Shown: positions 11,891-21,864, counted from the first letter of the stretch. The stretch is 64,000 nucleotides of DNA from CALBTQ01 sp036725605 (GCA_036725605.1 DAIMDW010000006.1:124001-188000); one strand, 5' to 3'. Notes: generated by a model from the letters alone, not told the origin. Numbers and translations are program-made.

Positions 11891-14800
11891 TCAGTCGCCG
11901 CCGACCACTTCCTGCACCTTGCGCACGAGGCTTTCCACGGAGAACGGCTTTTGGATGAAGTTCATGCCTTCCTCCAGCACGCCGTGGTGGGCGATGGTGT
12001 TTTCCGTGTAGCCGGACATGAACAGAACGCGGATGGCCGGTTGGACGGCGCGCAGATGCTCGAACAATTGCCGGCCGTTCATGCCCGGCATGATCACGTC
12101 GGTCAACAGCAGGTCGAAGGGCGTGTTCGACTGTTGGGCCACAAACAACGCCTGTTCGCCGTTTTCGACCGTCGTCACGCGGTATCCGTGCCGTTCCAGG
12201 ATCCGCTTGGCGAGCTTGCGCACCGTTTCCTCGTCCTCGACCAGCAGGATGGACTCGTTGCCCAGCGGCAGCGTGTCGGTCATCTTCGGCCGCGCCGTAT
12301 CGACTTCCCCCTGCACACGCGGCAGGTACACTTTGATGACCGTTCCCGTATCCACTTCCGAGTACACGGTGATGAAGCCTTCGTTTTGCCGGACGATGCC
12401 GTAGATCATCGAAAGTCCGAGCCCGGTGCCTTTGCCTTTTTCCTTGGTGGTGAAAAACGGCTCGAACAGGTGCGCCAGCACTTCCGGCGGCATGCCGCAC
12501 CCGTTGTCGCTGACGCTGAGCATCACGTATTCGCCGATTTTCGCGTCCACGTGCTGTTGGGCGTATTCGCCATCCACCGACACGTTGGCGGTTTCGACGG
12601 TCAACTCGCCGCCGTTTTCCATGGCGTCGCGCGCATTGACCGCCAGATTGACCAACACCTGCTCGATCTGATGGGAATCGACTTTGACCCGGCCCAGGTT
12701 TTGGCCCTTGATGAACCGCAGTTCGACGTCCTCGCCGATGAGCCGTTTGAGCATTTTAGCGGAATCGTTCACCAGTTCGTTCAAATCGACGATCTTCGGG
12801 TTGATGATCTGCTTGCGGCTGAAGGCCAGCAACTGGGTGGTCAACGCCGCCGCCCGATCGCCGGCTTTTTTGATTTCCAGCAAGGTGCCGACGATCGGAT
12901 CGTTGTCGTTCAAGGTGGACAGCAGCAGCTCCGTGTAGCCGGTGATGCCCGTCAGCAGGTTGTTGAAGTCGTGCGCCACGCCGCCCGCCAGGCGGCCGAC
13001 CGCCTCCATTTTCATGGCCTGTTGCAGTTGCGCTTCGAGCTTTTCCCGTTCTTTTTCGGCGCTGCGCAGGTCGGTGACGTCGGTGGCCAGTTCGAAGCGC
13101 ACGTTGCGCCCGTCGGGCCATTTGATGACGCGGTCGATGAGCACGTAATGACGGTCCAGATGCTTGTTGTGGTGTTCCCAGCGATAAGGCTGCCCGTTCA
13201 GCTTTTTGATGATCTCGTTGGTGCAAAACGTACACGGCTTGTCAAAATCCTGAAATTCCCGGTAGCACAACTTGCCGATGATCGGACCGTTGAACGCCTG
13301 TTGGGCGACTTTGTTCACGAAGAGAATTTCATAGGTGTCCATGTCGGCCACGTAAATGATTTCGTCCAGGCTGTTGAGCAGCGACAGCAGTTGGTCGTGC
13401 GCGCTACGCAGGGCGTCCTCGGAGTTTTTCCGTCCGGTGATGTCGCGGATGGATTCGATGGCGCCGACGATCTCCCCCGATTCGTTGCGCAGAGCCGAGG
13501 CCGTGGCAAAGACATAGGCGCCTTTGCCGCCGAAAAGCTTCGGGGCGTATACCTCGCCATAGAGGATCGTGCCGGCGGTGGTGACATTGTCGTACAATTC
13601 CCGGTCATGGTCGCTTTCTTTGGCCATCGCCAGGTCCATCAAAACGGGCCGGCGTTCTCCATAAAACGGCAAGGAATATTCGTAATCGCCTTTGCCGAGT
13701 ATGTCATTTTTGGCGATGCCGGTCATTTCCTCTATGGCCTTGTTCCAGGCGATCACCCGTTTGTCGCGATCGATAACGACGGTGGCGTCGGGCAGAAATT
13801 CAATGATGTCGTTGAGGCGTTTGTTGAATTCGCGCAGTTGCTCCTCGGCGCGTTTGCGTTCGGTGATGTCGCTGGAAACGATAAGCACGGCAGTTGGTTT
13901 GCCGTTTTCGTCGCGCAGGAATGACATCCTGTTGGACAGCCAGACGATCGAGCCGTCCTTGCGGTATTCCTCCAACTCCAACGTGCGGGTGCGATTGGGA
14001 TCGGCCGTGCCGCCGGCTTCCAGGGCCATTTCTTCTTGCAAGGTTTGGATCGCCAGGGTCAGCGCATGCGGCGGCATGATCTCGTCGATCGATTGTCCCA
14101 AAGCCTCTTCCACGGTGAGACCGCGCAAGCGGAAAATGGAGGGGCTGACGTAGGTGAAGCGGAAATTCAGATCCATCAACGAAATCGTATCGGCCATATT
14201 GTCGGCGATCAGGCGATATTTTTCTTCGCTTTCCCGCAGGGTGATTTCGGTTTGATGGCGATCGGTGACGTTGCGCTGCACGCCCCAGACCCGCAAGAGT
14301 TTTCCGTTTTCGACGACGCCGTGATAGCTCTCAACGATGTGAATCGAGCTGCCGTCGGCGGCCACCTCGGTTTCTATGCGTTCGGCGATGCGGTACCCCT
14401 CGTTTTTGGTCAGATCGGCCATCTGCTCGCCGCAATTGGGCGCGAATTCCGTAACGGGACGACCGACCATCTGCTCGGGAGTAAGGCCGTACATTTTAGC
14501 CAGCGCCTCGTTCACTTCGCCCACGACCGCCCGCCGGGCGATCTGTTCGACCAGCTTGTCGTAGGGCTCGTCGAGGCGGACCGGCGGTTCCAGATCGATG
14601 CGGAAAATTCCCTCGCTGGCGTTGGTGATGAAGTTGCTGTAGCGATCCTCCCCGTACCGGATGGTCGCTTTCTGCCGGCGCAAAGCCCGGTTGGAACGAA
14701 TCAACCAGGTGAGGATAAACAAAAACAACAGGACCAGCAGCACCAACGACGTCGGCAGCGCCGCGCGGTTGAAAATGCGCCACTTCCAGGTCGACGTTTC

Positions 14801-15313
14801 AATGTCGATGCCCAGCACCATTAAAAGTTCGCCGGTGGCCGGATCGATCACCGGCGCGAACATGCTGACGAAGGATCCGTGTTCATCCTTATACGGTCCG
14901 ATGAATTTTTCCTGTCGGCGATTAAACACGTCGTGCAATTCCCGGGGCGCCTGTTGGTACACCGTGCCGGGCGGCGAGGCGTAACGGTCCGTTTCGGCGA
15001 GGTTTTCCGGCCCGAAAACGAGTTGATCGCCACGCCGGGCCAGGGTGTAGATCATGCGGCAGCCGATGGTTGCGTTCGCCTGCCTCATTTGTTTTTCCAG
15101 GCGTTGGAAGGCCGCGGACGATTTATCCGCATCGCTGAAGGTCAACCGGCGAATATCCTGAATGTCGAGGGACTGGATGGTCAATCGGGCTTGTTGCTGC
15201 AAGGTTTCGCGCATCTGGCGGTCGGCGTAATTGACGATCCGCCAGGTAAAGACGATAAAAACGATGATGGTGACGACCGATAAAAAGAAGTAATGAGATT
15301 TTCTGGGGATCAT
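11891..15313 (-). CDS. Four-PAS hybrid sensor histidine kinase with receiver domain
   Basis: Membrane-bound hybrid sensor kinase of 1140 residues. A first membrane segment spans residues about 8-28, an extracytoplasmic sensor about 30-185 and a second membrane segment about 190-212. Four PAS modules follow (about 225-355, 360-490, 500-630, 640-760), three of them closed by DITERK-like PAC ends. The dimerisation domain has the phosphorylated His in GGVAHDFNN near residue 780, then HATPase motifs NLAVNARDA, DNGCGMP and GKGTGLGLSMIYGIV. The C-terminal receiver holds the phospho-acceptor Asp in LLLTDVIMPGMNG near residue 1072. PAS4 carries a CYREF...PCTFC cysteine cluster. A GTG directly precedes the chosen ATG and could be used instead. 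No partner response regulator is adjacent. Confidence 0.93.
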   Translation of the reverse strand: MIPRKSHYFFLSVVTIIVFIVFTWRIVNYADRQMRETLQQQARLTIQSLDIQDIRRLTFSDADKSSAAFQRLEKQMRQANATIGCRMIYTLARRGDQLVFGPENLAETDRYASPPGTVYQQAPRELHDVFNRRQEKFIGPYKDEHGSFVSMFAPVIDPATGELLMVLGIDIETSTWKWRIFNRAALPTSLVLLVLLFLFILTWLIRSNRALRRQKATIRYGEDRYSNFITNASEGIFRIDLEPPVRLDEPYDKLVEQIARRAVVGEVNEALAKMYGLTPEQMVGRPVTEFAPNCGEQMADLTKNEGYRIAERIETEVAADGSSIHIVESYHGVVENGKLLRVWGVQRNVTDRHQTEITLRESEEKYRLIADNMADTISLMDLNFRFTYVSPSIFRLRGLTVEEALGQSIDEIMPPHALTLAIQTLQEEMALEAGGTADPNRTRTLELEEYRKDGSIVWLSNRMSFLRDENGKPTAVLIVSSDITERKRAEEQLREFNKRLNDIIEFLPDATVVIDRDKRVIAWNKAIEEMTGIAKNDILGKGDYEYSLPFYGERRPVLMDLAMAKESDHDRELYDNVTTAGTILYGEVYAPKLFGGKGAYVFATASALRNESGEIVGAIESIRDITGRKNSEDALRSAHDQLLSLLNSLDEIIYVADMDTYEILFVNKVAQQAFNGPIIGKLCYREFQDFDKPCTFCTNEIIKKLNGQPYRWEHHNKHLDRHYVLIDRVIKWPDGRNVRFELATDVTDLRSAEKEREKLEAQLQQAMKMEAVGRLAGGVAHDFNNLLTGITGYTELLLSTLNDNDPIVGTLLEIKKAGDRAAALTTQLLAFSRKQIINPKIVDLNELVNDSAKMLKRLIGEDVELRFIKGQNLGRVKVDSHQIEQVLVNLAVNARDAMENGGELTVETANVSVDGEYAQQHVDAKIGEYVMLSVSDNGCGMPPEVLAHLFEPFFTTKEKGKGTGLGLSMIYGIVRQNEGFITVYSEVDTGTVIKVYLPRVQGEVDTARPKMTDTLPLGNESILLVEDEETVRKLAKRILERHGYRVTTVENGEQALFVAQQSNTPFDLLLTDVIMPGMNGRQLFEHLRAVQPAIRVLFMSGYTENTIAHHGVLEEGMNFIQKPFSVESLVRKVQEVVGGD

Positions 15314-15490
15314 CACCTTACCCTGATCGTTTTCATTAACTTCACCTTAACGGTGAAAGCAATATTTCTCCGCATGAATGTTATTGAAATGATGCGCAAC
15401 CATTCCTGCATAAGACACAATCAATATAATCCGACCGTTCTTCGGGGTCAATAACTGCCGAAAATTAGAATATTTTCCAATACAGTGTCG

Positions 15491-17158
15491 CTAACGATTC
15501 CGCAGGCGTTCGATCGCGCCGTGGCGCCAGGCGCGCAGAGCGTCGAGGCGCTGTGGATGAACCGGCGGCGGATCGAGCCAGGCCGGCGAAGCGGCCGCCG
15601 GCGAAGCGATCAGCCGGGCGCCGGTCGCGGCGATATCCGGCCCGGAATGCTCGGCGGGCCAAAGCACGTGCTGCTGATTTTCGTTGAAGGTGATCAACAC
15701 GCCGCCGTCGATGTCGAAGGGCTCGGTGGCGTCGATGTTGTCCTCGTCGTCGATGCCGAAATAAACGATATGGCTGCCTTGGGTGCCGGGGTAGGAGACG
15801 GACGTTTCACCAAGCGTGAACAGCGCGCCGGTGAACGGCTCGAGGTTGACCGAGGTCGTGCCCGCGGCGACGTGCGGCGCGGTGTGCGGCGACCAGTTCA
15901 TCATGCCCCGGTAACCGGTGTCGCCGGCGGCGGCCATGATCCAGTTGGCCGCGTACCATTGGCCCTGCGCGGTGGGAAAATCGATGCCCAGTTGGGCGGT
16001 CAGCCAGGCGCCGACTTCGTCGGGATTGCCGGTGTCCAGGTCGAAGATTTCACCGTAGGCGGCCACGCCGTCCAGGCGCGAGGCGAGGTAGGTCCACCAC
16101 AGGTAGGCCTGTACGTAGTTGTCGTACACCCCCCACGACCAGTGCACCAGTGACAGCCCCTGAGCCACCGCGCTGGAATTGAAGAAGTAGTCGACCGCGC
16201 CCTGTTTGACGCCGAAGACCGCGTGGCAGGCGCACTCGGCCAGCCCTTCGTCGTGGTAGTCCCAGTATTCGCCGTAGGTGCCGTGCCGGTGGTTGTACAG
16301 CAGGTGCTGGAACTCATGCGGCACGACGTTGACTTCGTCGAGCGTGCCGCCCTCGACGTTGATGTAGATCATCTCTTTTTCGTTGGAGTGACTGCCCCAT
16401 TGCGACCAGGCGGTTTCCTCGGGGAAGGTGTCCACCGGGCTGAAGTAGCCGCCGTAGTAACCGTATCCGTTCAGACCGAAAATCAGAATGCGCCCGTTGT
16501 CGTCCTGGTCGGGCGGATCGACAAACAAGCCGGTAAGCGTCGGGAAAATCTGCTCGTCGAACTTGGTCACCACGTCGTCGGTGTTGTCGATGTTCATCCC
16601 CTCTTCGAGGTAAACCGTGCAGGAGTCGCCGACGGCGGCGCGGTAGGCGGTCACTTCATATTGACCGAAATATGGATCGCTGAAATCGATCGCCCACAAT
16701 TTCGCCGTGTCGGCGGCGGGAAAATCGGCGGTGAGCGCCTCTTTGGCGTCCGCCGGCTCGATGGTCAGCGTGTAGGTCAGCCCCAGAGCCTGTTTGGCCG
16801 TGGTCAGCGTTACCTCCCGTGATACGGCGTTGTAATCGACCGCGGAAATTTCCAGGTCGTGTTTGGGACTGGTCAGCGAGTAAATGCCGGCCTGCTCGGC
16901 CTGTTCGTCGCCCGGATCGCCGCTGAGCGTCACGCGGACCGTCGTTTCATCCGGCGCGGCGATTTCACTGATTGTGATGTCGTCCCAGCCCGTCGGCGTG
17001 GGCGTCGTGTCGTCATCGTCGTCACCGGTATCGTTATCGTCGTCGTCGGCGCTATCGTCGTCATCGCCGTCATGGGAGTCGTTGTCATCGTCATCGTCGC
17101 CGCAGGCGAAGCAGAACAAGAGCGAGAGAATCAGCAAAAGAAGAGCCAGTCGTTTCAT
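15491..17158 (-). CDS. Asp-rich lipoprotein with HEFQH zinc-protease motif
   Basis: Predicted surface or outer-membrane lipoprotein, 555 residues. The signal peptide ends in a lipobox with Cys19, followed by Gly and an Asp-rich tether of about 30 residues. An Ig-like region (about 55-150) precedes a domain with VVPHEFQHLLYNHRHG near residue 280 and YHDEGLAECA about 20 residues later. This pairing of HExxH-type histidines with a downstream Glu is the gluzincin layout seen in M30 (hyicolysin)-like peptidases, here with Phe-Gln between Glu and His (HEFQH). The start has an AAAGGA site. It is divergent from valS. The likely role is extracellular proteolysis, with unknown targets. Confidence 0.8.
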   Translation of the reverse strand: MKRLALLLLILSLLFCFACGDDDDDNDSHDGDDDDSADDDDNDTGDDDDDTTPTPTGWDDITISEIAAPDETTVRVTLSGDPGDEQAEQAGIYSLTSPKHDLEISAVDYNAVSREVTLTTAKQALGLTYTLTIEPADAKEALTADFPAADTAKLWAIDFSDPYFGQYEVTAYRAAVGDSCTVYLEEGMNIDNTDDVVTKFDEQIFPTLTGLFVDPPDQDDNGRILIFGLNGYGYYGGYFSPVDTFPEETAWSQWGSHSNEKEMIYINVEGGTLDEVNVVPHEFQHLLYNHRHGTYGEYWDYHDEGLAECACHAVFGVKQGAVDYFFNSSAVAQGLSLVHWSWGVYDNYVQAYLWWTYLASRLDGVAAYGEIFDLDTGNPDEVGAWLTAQLGIDFPTAQGQWYAANWIMAAAGDTGYRGMMNWSPHTAPHVAAGTTSVNLEPFTGALFTLGETSVSYPGTQGSHIVYFGIDDEDNIDATEPFDIDGGVLITFNENQQHVLWPAEHSGPDIAATGARLIASPAAASPAWLDPPPVHPQRLDALRAWRHGAIERLRNR

Positions 17159-17275
17159 GGTCGGGTCCTTTCCCTTTAAAACACCATCGCCACCCGCGGG
17201 ACGGCGAACATAATAACCGCATCGGTTCCGCGCGGAAAGAGGCCCGATTCGCCGATGAAATATTTGTTTCCTCGC

Positions 17276-17305
17276 TTGACTTTAGCCCTTGTTGGCGCGT
17301 ATCTT
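17276..17305 (+). promoter_or_regulatory. Sigma70-type promoter for valS
   Basis: TTGACT (17276-17281), 18-base spacer, TATCTT (17300-17305), about 43 bases before the GTG start of valS. Its position shows that the longer open frame starting at 17255 is not translated as such. Confidence 0.55.
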
Positions 17306-17347
17306 TTCGCCCCTATGATCCGTACACGATCACAAAGGAGTATTATC

Positions 17348-19831
17348 GTGTCTTTTGATTTTCCCAAGCGTTACGAGCCCTCGGAAGCCGAGCCCCGGTT
17401 GCAGAATCTGTGGCATGAGTGGGGTATCTACAAGTTCAATCCCGACGATCCGCGTCCGGTTTATTCGGTCGACACCCCGCCGCCGTACGTCAGTTCGGCG
17501 CATTTGCACGTCGGCCACGCGATGAGCTACAGCCAGGCCGAGTTCGTCGTGCGTTTCAAGCGCATGCGCGGCTTCAGCGTCTTTTACCCGATGGGCTTTG
17601 ACGACAACGGCCTGCCCACCGAGCGTTACGTCGAAACCAAGTACAAAATCAACAAGAGCAAAACCAACCGCTCCGACTTTGTCGATCTGTGCCTGAAGGA
17701 AACGAAGATCGGCGCGCAGACCTACCGCGAACTGTGGGAAGCGCTGGCCATCTCCGTCGACTGGGATCTGCTGTACTCGACGATCGATCCGCGCAGCCGC
17801 CGCACGAGCCAGAACAGCTTCGTCGACCTTTATGAGAAGGGGTTGATCGAGCGCCGCGACGAGCCGATCCAGTGGTGCTTCCACTGCCAGACCAGCCTGG
17901 CGCAGGCCGACGTCGAGATCGAAGAGCAGAACTCGATGCTCAACGACATCGTCTTCAAGGGCGAGGACGGCACGGACCTGATCATCTCGACCAGCCGCCC
18001 CGAGCTGATTCCGGCCTGCGTGGCGTTGTACGTCAATCCCGACGACGAGCGCTACACGCACCTGATCGGCAAAAAGGCGATCGTGCCGCTGTTCGATTAC
18101 GCGGTGGACATCAAGACCAGTCCGGCCGTCGACATCACCTTCGGCACCGGCCTGATGATGGTCTGCACCTGGGGCGACAACGAAGACGTAATGAAGTGGA
18201 AGGAAGATCAGCTCGACACGCGGGTGGTCTTCGACGAACACGGCCGCCTCAACGAACTGGCGGGCGAATTCGCCGGCCTGAACATGAAGGACGGCCGCAA
18301 GGCGATCATCGCCGCGCTCAAGGAAAAGGGCTTCCTGATCAAAGCCGAACAGTTGGTCCACAACGTCGGCGTGCACGAACGTTGCGGCCACACCGTCGAG
18401 TTCAACCATAGCCCGCAGTGGTTCATCAAGCTGCTGGGCCAGAAGGACGAATACCTGCAGCGCGCGACGGAACTCGAATGGTTCCCCCAGCACATGAAGG
18501 TCCGCTACGACGATTGGGTCAAGGGCCTCAAGTGGGACTGGTGCATCAGCCGCCAGCGGTTCTACGGCGTGCCGTTCCCGCTGTGGTATTGCGCCGAGTG
18601 TCACGAACCGCTGATCGCTCCGCGCGAGGTTCTGCCGGTCGATCCGACGCAAACCCCGCCGCCCGCCGGCAGCAAATGCGCCAAATGCGGCGGCGAGAAG
18701 TTCATCGGCGAGCAGGACGTCATGGACACCTGGATGACCAGTTCGCTGACCCCGCTGATCAACTCGCGCTGGGCCTTCGACGATGCGCTGCACGAGCGCA
18801 TCTACCCGATGGACGTGCGCGTGCAGGCCTTCGAGATCATCCGCACCTGGCTGTTCTACACCGTCGCCAAGAGCCATCACCACACCGGCACGCTGCCGTG
18901 GAAACAGGTGATGATCAGCGGCTGGGGGTTGGACGAAAAGGGTAAGAAGATGTCCAAGCGGGCCGGCAATTTCGTCGATCCGATGATGGTGATTAAAAAA
19001 TACAGCGCCGACGCGCTGCGGTACTGGTCGGCCGGCGCGACGCTGGGCAACGACCTGCGCTACACCGAGCGCGACGTGGCCGACGGCAAGCGCTTGATGA
19101 CCAAACTGTGGAACGCGATTCGCTTTATCACCACCTACCTGCAGGACGAAGAGGGCAACCGTCGCCCGCTGTCGTCCGGCGAGCCGACCGTGGTCGACAA
19201 GTGGATCCTCTCGCGTTTCGCGCGCATGGTGCGGCAGACGACCGACGCGCTGGACCGCTACGAATACAACCAGGCGCTCAAGGGCGCGGAGCGGTTCTTC
19301 TTCGCCGAGTTTTGCGACAATTACCTGGAGATCGTCAAGGATCGGTTCTGGAATCCGGACCGCTTCACGACCGGGCAGGTCGAGGCCGCGCGGCACACGC
19401 TGTTTTCCATCGGCTACGGGGTGCTCAAGTTGTTCGCGCCGTTCATCCCCTACATCACCGACGAGATCTACCAGATCGTCTTCAAGCAGTACGGCGGACC
19501 GGTGTCGATTCACATCGACCAGTGGCCCACGATCGACGAGGCGCAGTTCGACGACAAGGCCGAGGACCTGGGCAAGCTGCTGGTGGCGATCCTCACCGGC
19601 GCGCGTCGCTGGAAGACCGACCAGGCCGTGCATCAGGGGCACCCGCTGGCCTCGCTGGAGGTGACCTGCTCCGAGAAGATGCGCGCCGACCTGGAGCCGG
19701 TGCTCGAGGATTTGCGCGCCGCCGCCCGTGCCGACGCCATCGGCTTTGCGACCGACGGCGACGTGGCCACCGAGGTGGAAGGCGTGACCCTCAAGCTCGT
19801 GCTGGGTGAGAAGAAAAAGAAAGAAGAATAA
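17348..19831 (+). CDS. valS: Valyl-tRNA synthetase, archaeal-like short form
   Basis: Charges tRNA-Val. 827 residues from a GTG start with AAAGGAG eight bases upstream. The HIGH box is present as HVGH in SSAHLHVGHAMSY near residue 60, and KMSKR in GKKMSKRAGNFVDP near residue 540. The editing domain (about 190-390), anticodon-binding domain (about 620-750) and a C4 zinc-like knuckle (CAECHEPL...CAKCGGEK) are visible. The segment FYPMGFDDNGLPTERYVE resembles the archaeal/rickettsial class of ValS rather than the usual bacterial 880-950-residue enzyme. The long C-terminal coiled-coil arm of bacterial ValS is missing. I infer an ancient transfer. It is followed by its own intrinsic terminator. 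Confidence 0.95.
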   Translation: MSFDFPKRYEPSEAEPRLQNLWHEWGIYKFNPDDPRPVYSVDTPPPYVSSAHLHVGHAMSYSQAEFVVRFKRMRGFSVFYPMGFDDNGLPTERYVETKYKINKSKTNRSDFVDLCLKETKIGAQTYRELWEALAISVDWDLLYSTIDPRSRRTSQNSFVDLYEKGLIERRDEPIQWCFHCQTSLAQADVEIEEQNSMLNDIVFKGEDGTDLIISTSRPELIPACVALYVNPDDERYTHLIGKKAIVPLFDYAVDIKTSPAVDITFGTGLMMVCTWGDNEDVMKWKEDQLDTRVVFDEHGRLNELAGEFAGLNMKDGRKAIIAALKEKGFLIKAEQLVHNVGVHERCGHTVEFNHSPQWFIKLLGQKDEYLQRATELEWFPQHMKVRYDDWVKGLKWDWCISRQRFYGVPFPLWYCAECHEPLIAPREVLPVDPTQTPPPAGSKCAKCGGEKFIGEQDVMDTWMTSSLTPLINSRWAFDDALHERIYPMDVRVQAFEIIRTWLFYTVAKSHHHTGTLPWKQVMISGWGLDEKGKKMSKRAGNFVDPMMVIKKYSADALRYWSAGATLGNDLRYTERDVADGKRLMTKLWNAIRFITTYLQDEEGNRRPLSSGEPTVVDKWILSRFARMVRQTTDALDRYEYNQALKGAERFFFAEFCDNYLEIVKDRFWNPDRFTTGQVEAARHTLFSIGYGVLKLFAPFIPYITDEIYQIVFKQYGGPVSIHIDQWPTIDEAQFDDKAEDLGKLLVAILTGARRWKTDQAVHQGHPLASLEVTCSEKMRADLEPVLEDLRAAARADAIGFATDGDVATEVEGVTLKLVLGEKKKKEE

Positions 19832-19853
19832 GCGCTCGCATTACGGCATCCGC

Positions 19854-19890
19854 AAAGCCCGCTCCCTCACCGGGGCGGGCTTTTTGTTTG
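19854..19890 (+). terminator. Intrinsic terminator of valS
   Basis: AAAGCCCGC (19854-19862) pairs with GCGGGCTTT (19875-19883), followed by TTTTTGTTT. It starts 23 bases after the valS stop. Confidence 0.85.
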
Positions 19891-20378
19891 AAAAGGATAG
19901 TTGTTTCCTTCAAGCCCAACCCTTGAAAGGGGTGCAGGAAAGATCGTCGATACGAATTATCAAAGATTCCTCCACCCCTTGTCAGGGGTTGAATGGTCTG
20001 AATGGACCGCGATTTCCAGGGCTGCCGCCCTTCGCTACTGACCATCCGCCCCTCCGGGGCTTGTCGGTTCCGGGCGGGCTTAGCTTTCCAGGGCTGTCGC
20101 CCTTCGCTACTGACCTGCGCCCCACCGGGGCTTGTCGGCTCTCGGCGGCTCAATTCGGACGAGAAAACGCTGGGTGTAAATAACTTGTATGGACATTCCC
20201 TCACCCCGGGCTGACGCCCGATCCTCTCCCAAATGGGAGAGGGTAAAAAGCGGCCGCCGTGGACTCCCTTCTCCCCGTGGGAGAAGGGTCGGGGATGAGG
20301 GCGCTACACACTTCGCGACGAACACCCAAGCCCGCCCCCTCGCCGGAGCGGCTTTTTGTTTGAAAAGGATATTTGTTT
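19855..20378. repeat. Repeat-filled spacer bounded by a 51-base direct repeat
   Basis: About 600 bases without a gene between valS and the next start. The valS terminator and its following bases (19855-19906) recur almost exactly at 20328-20378, including the unusual tail TTTTTGTTTGAAAAGGATA. In between lie a tandem duplication (20014-20083 and 20085-20150, each with GGGCTGYCGCCCTTCGCTAC then a GGGGCTTGTCGG stretch) and a CCCTCACCCC-type double dyad (20198-20303). The arrangement suggests stepwise duplication or insertion of small repeats next to a terminator. Confidence 0.7.
20198..20303. repeat. CCCTCACCCC/GGGATGAGGG dyad repeat
   Basis: CCCTCACCCCGGGCTGACGC opens the element, a CCTCTCCC/GGGAGAGG hairpin follows, then CCCTTCTCCCC/GGGAGAAGGG, and it closes with GGGGATGAGGG, the inverse of the opening. 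A closely related element occurs at 25228-25370. Confidence 0.75.
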
Positions 20379-20439
20379 ATGGTGTAATGCGCGCGGGGGC
20401 AAAAGAAGCGACCATGGAAATGTGGTTATGGAGGCATGG

Positions 20440-21864
20440 ATGTTTCGTTTCATCATTTCCATTCTGTTGGTTTTTCTATCCGCTACGCCGGCCGCGGCGA
20501 ATTTTGTCGATTTCGACGCCGAAGCCTTTGCCAAAAAGTTCGACGATCAGGGTGCGGTATCCTGGGAGAACGCGTTTTTTCTGGAAAGCTGCTACCTGTA
20601 CGGCAGCGAAATCGATGCGGCGGGCGGCGTCACGCTGATTCTCTTGAACGACTATATCACTTACGCCGGCGACAATAAGCTGGTGCGTTTTTCGCCGACG
20701 GGCCAGGTGTTGTGGAACGTCAACCTCGGCGGCCGGACATGGGAAATGTGGGAGCTGTCGTTGGACGGGCTGGGGAACGCCTTTGTTACCGGTTATGCCC
20801 CGGACCATCCGTTCCTGCTGCGAAAGGTAGGGCCCGACGGCGACCTATTATGGCAGACCGACTATCCGCTGACCGGGTATTCCGGCAGCCAAACGAACCA
20901 GGTGCTGGCGGATGGGCAGGACGGCGTTTACCTGGTCGGTTCCGTCCGGTCCGAAGGGCATGCCAAAGCCGCGTTGATGAAATACCACAACGAGGGAATC
21001 CCCCAATGGTTGCAGGCCAGCGAGGTTCGCGGCTGGAAAAGTTCCCACGGGACCAGGTTGCTGCTGGACGGCGAGAACAATCCCATTTTGATCGGCGAGG
21101 TTTACAACTCGGGATTCGAACACCGGCTGCTGCTGGAGAAATTCTCGCCGACCGGCGAGCGGCTTTGGCGCGCGGTCGAAGGGTACGATTACTGTCGGAC
21201 CGTCGGCGATCACACCTGCTATCTCGCGGCGGTCGACGCGGTTCTGGACAGCCGGGAAAACATCATCGTCGTCGGTTATACCGCCATCAGTCTGCATGAT
21301 TATCGAACGGTCACCTTGAAGTTCGACGCGCAAGGCGATCTTTTATGGCAGGTGTTTTCCGATTTGAGCGATGAGGAAAGACCTTCAGCGGTGGCCGTCG
21401 ACGATCAGGACAACGTGCTGCTCGCCAGTTATCGCTCCGGAGAAAATTCGTATCTCAGCAAATACAGTTCCGATGGCGAGGTGCTCTGGACGCTGTCCTC
21501 GGCCACGGAAAATTCGACGCGTTTTTGCGACGTCATTGCCGGTGAGGCGGGGCGGGTCGTCGTCACCGGCCGGGAGTGTGCGACCGATTGCAGCGCGATC
21601 CTCAACACCTACACCAGCGCGGGCGCGCCGCTTCAATCGTATTCGTGGGCGCCGACCGGCAACTACGATAAAAGCAGCGGCTATCGCCTGGGGCGCCTGG
21701 CCGACGATTCGTTCGTGATGGTCGGCCATGCCTATGAATATCAGGTACAGGAATTGGTTCTCGACAGCCTCGAATCCGGAACGACCGCGCCGGATGAACC
21801 TGTCAATGAGATCGACTTTTTGCTCGATGACGACGATCTCGGCAATTACGGCTGCGGCAATTGA
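20440..21864 (+). CDS. Exported beta-propeller protein ending in acidic-GCGN tail
   Basis: Unrecognised 474-residue exported protein. I place the start at 20440 (MFRFIISILLVFLSATPAAA) because GGAGG lies five bases upstream and a signal peptide with an Ala-x-Ala site follows. An in-frame ATG at 20428 is the alternative. The mature protein has six or seven repeats of the type VRFSPTGQVLWNVNLGG, LRKVGPDGDLLWQTDYP and LEKFSPTGERLWRAVEG, resembling SBBP or PQQ-like propeller blades. There is no lipobox. The C-terminus reads LLDDDDLGNYGCGN, a short version of the acidic tract plus Gly-Cys-Gly-X tail found on three other exported proteins here. Confidence 0.75.
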   Translation: MFRFIISILLVFLSATPAAANFVDFDAEAFAKKFDDQGAVSWENAFFLESCYLYGSEIDAAGGVTLILLNDYITYAGDNKLVRFSPTGQVLWNVNLGGRTWEMWELSLDGLGNAFVTGYAPDHPFLLRKVGPDGDLLWQTDYPLTGYSGSQTNQVLADGQDGVYLVGSVRSEGHAKAALMKYHNEGIPQWLQASEVRGWKSSHGTRLLLDGENNPILIGEVYNSGFEHRLLLEKFSPTGERLWRAVEGYDYCRTVGDHTCYLAAVDAVLDSRENIIVVGYTAISLHDYRTVTLKFDAQGDLLWQVFSDLSDEERPSAVAVDDQDNVLLASYRSGENSYLSKYSSDGEVLWTLSSATENSTRFCDVIAGEAGRVVVTGRECATDCSAILNTYTSAGAPLQSYSWAPTGNYDKSSGYRLGRLADDSFVMVGHAYEYQVQELVLDSLESGTTAPDEPVNEIDFLLDDDDLGNYGCGN

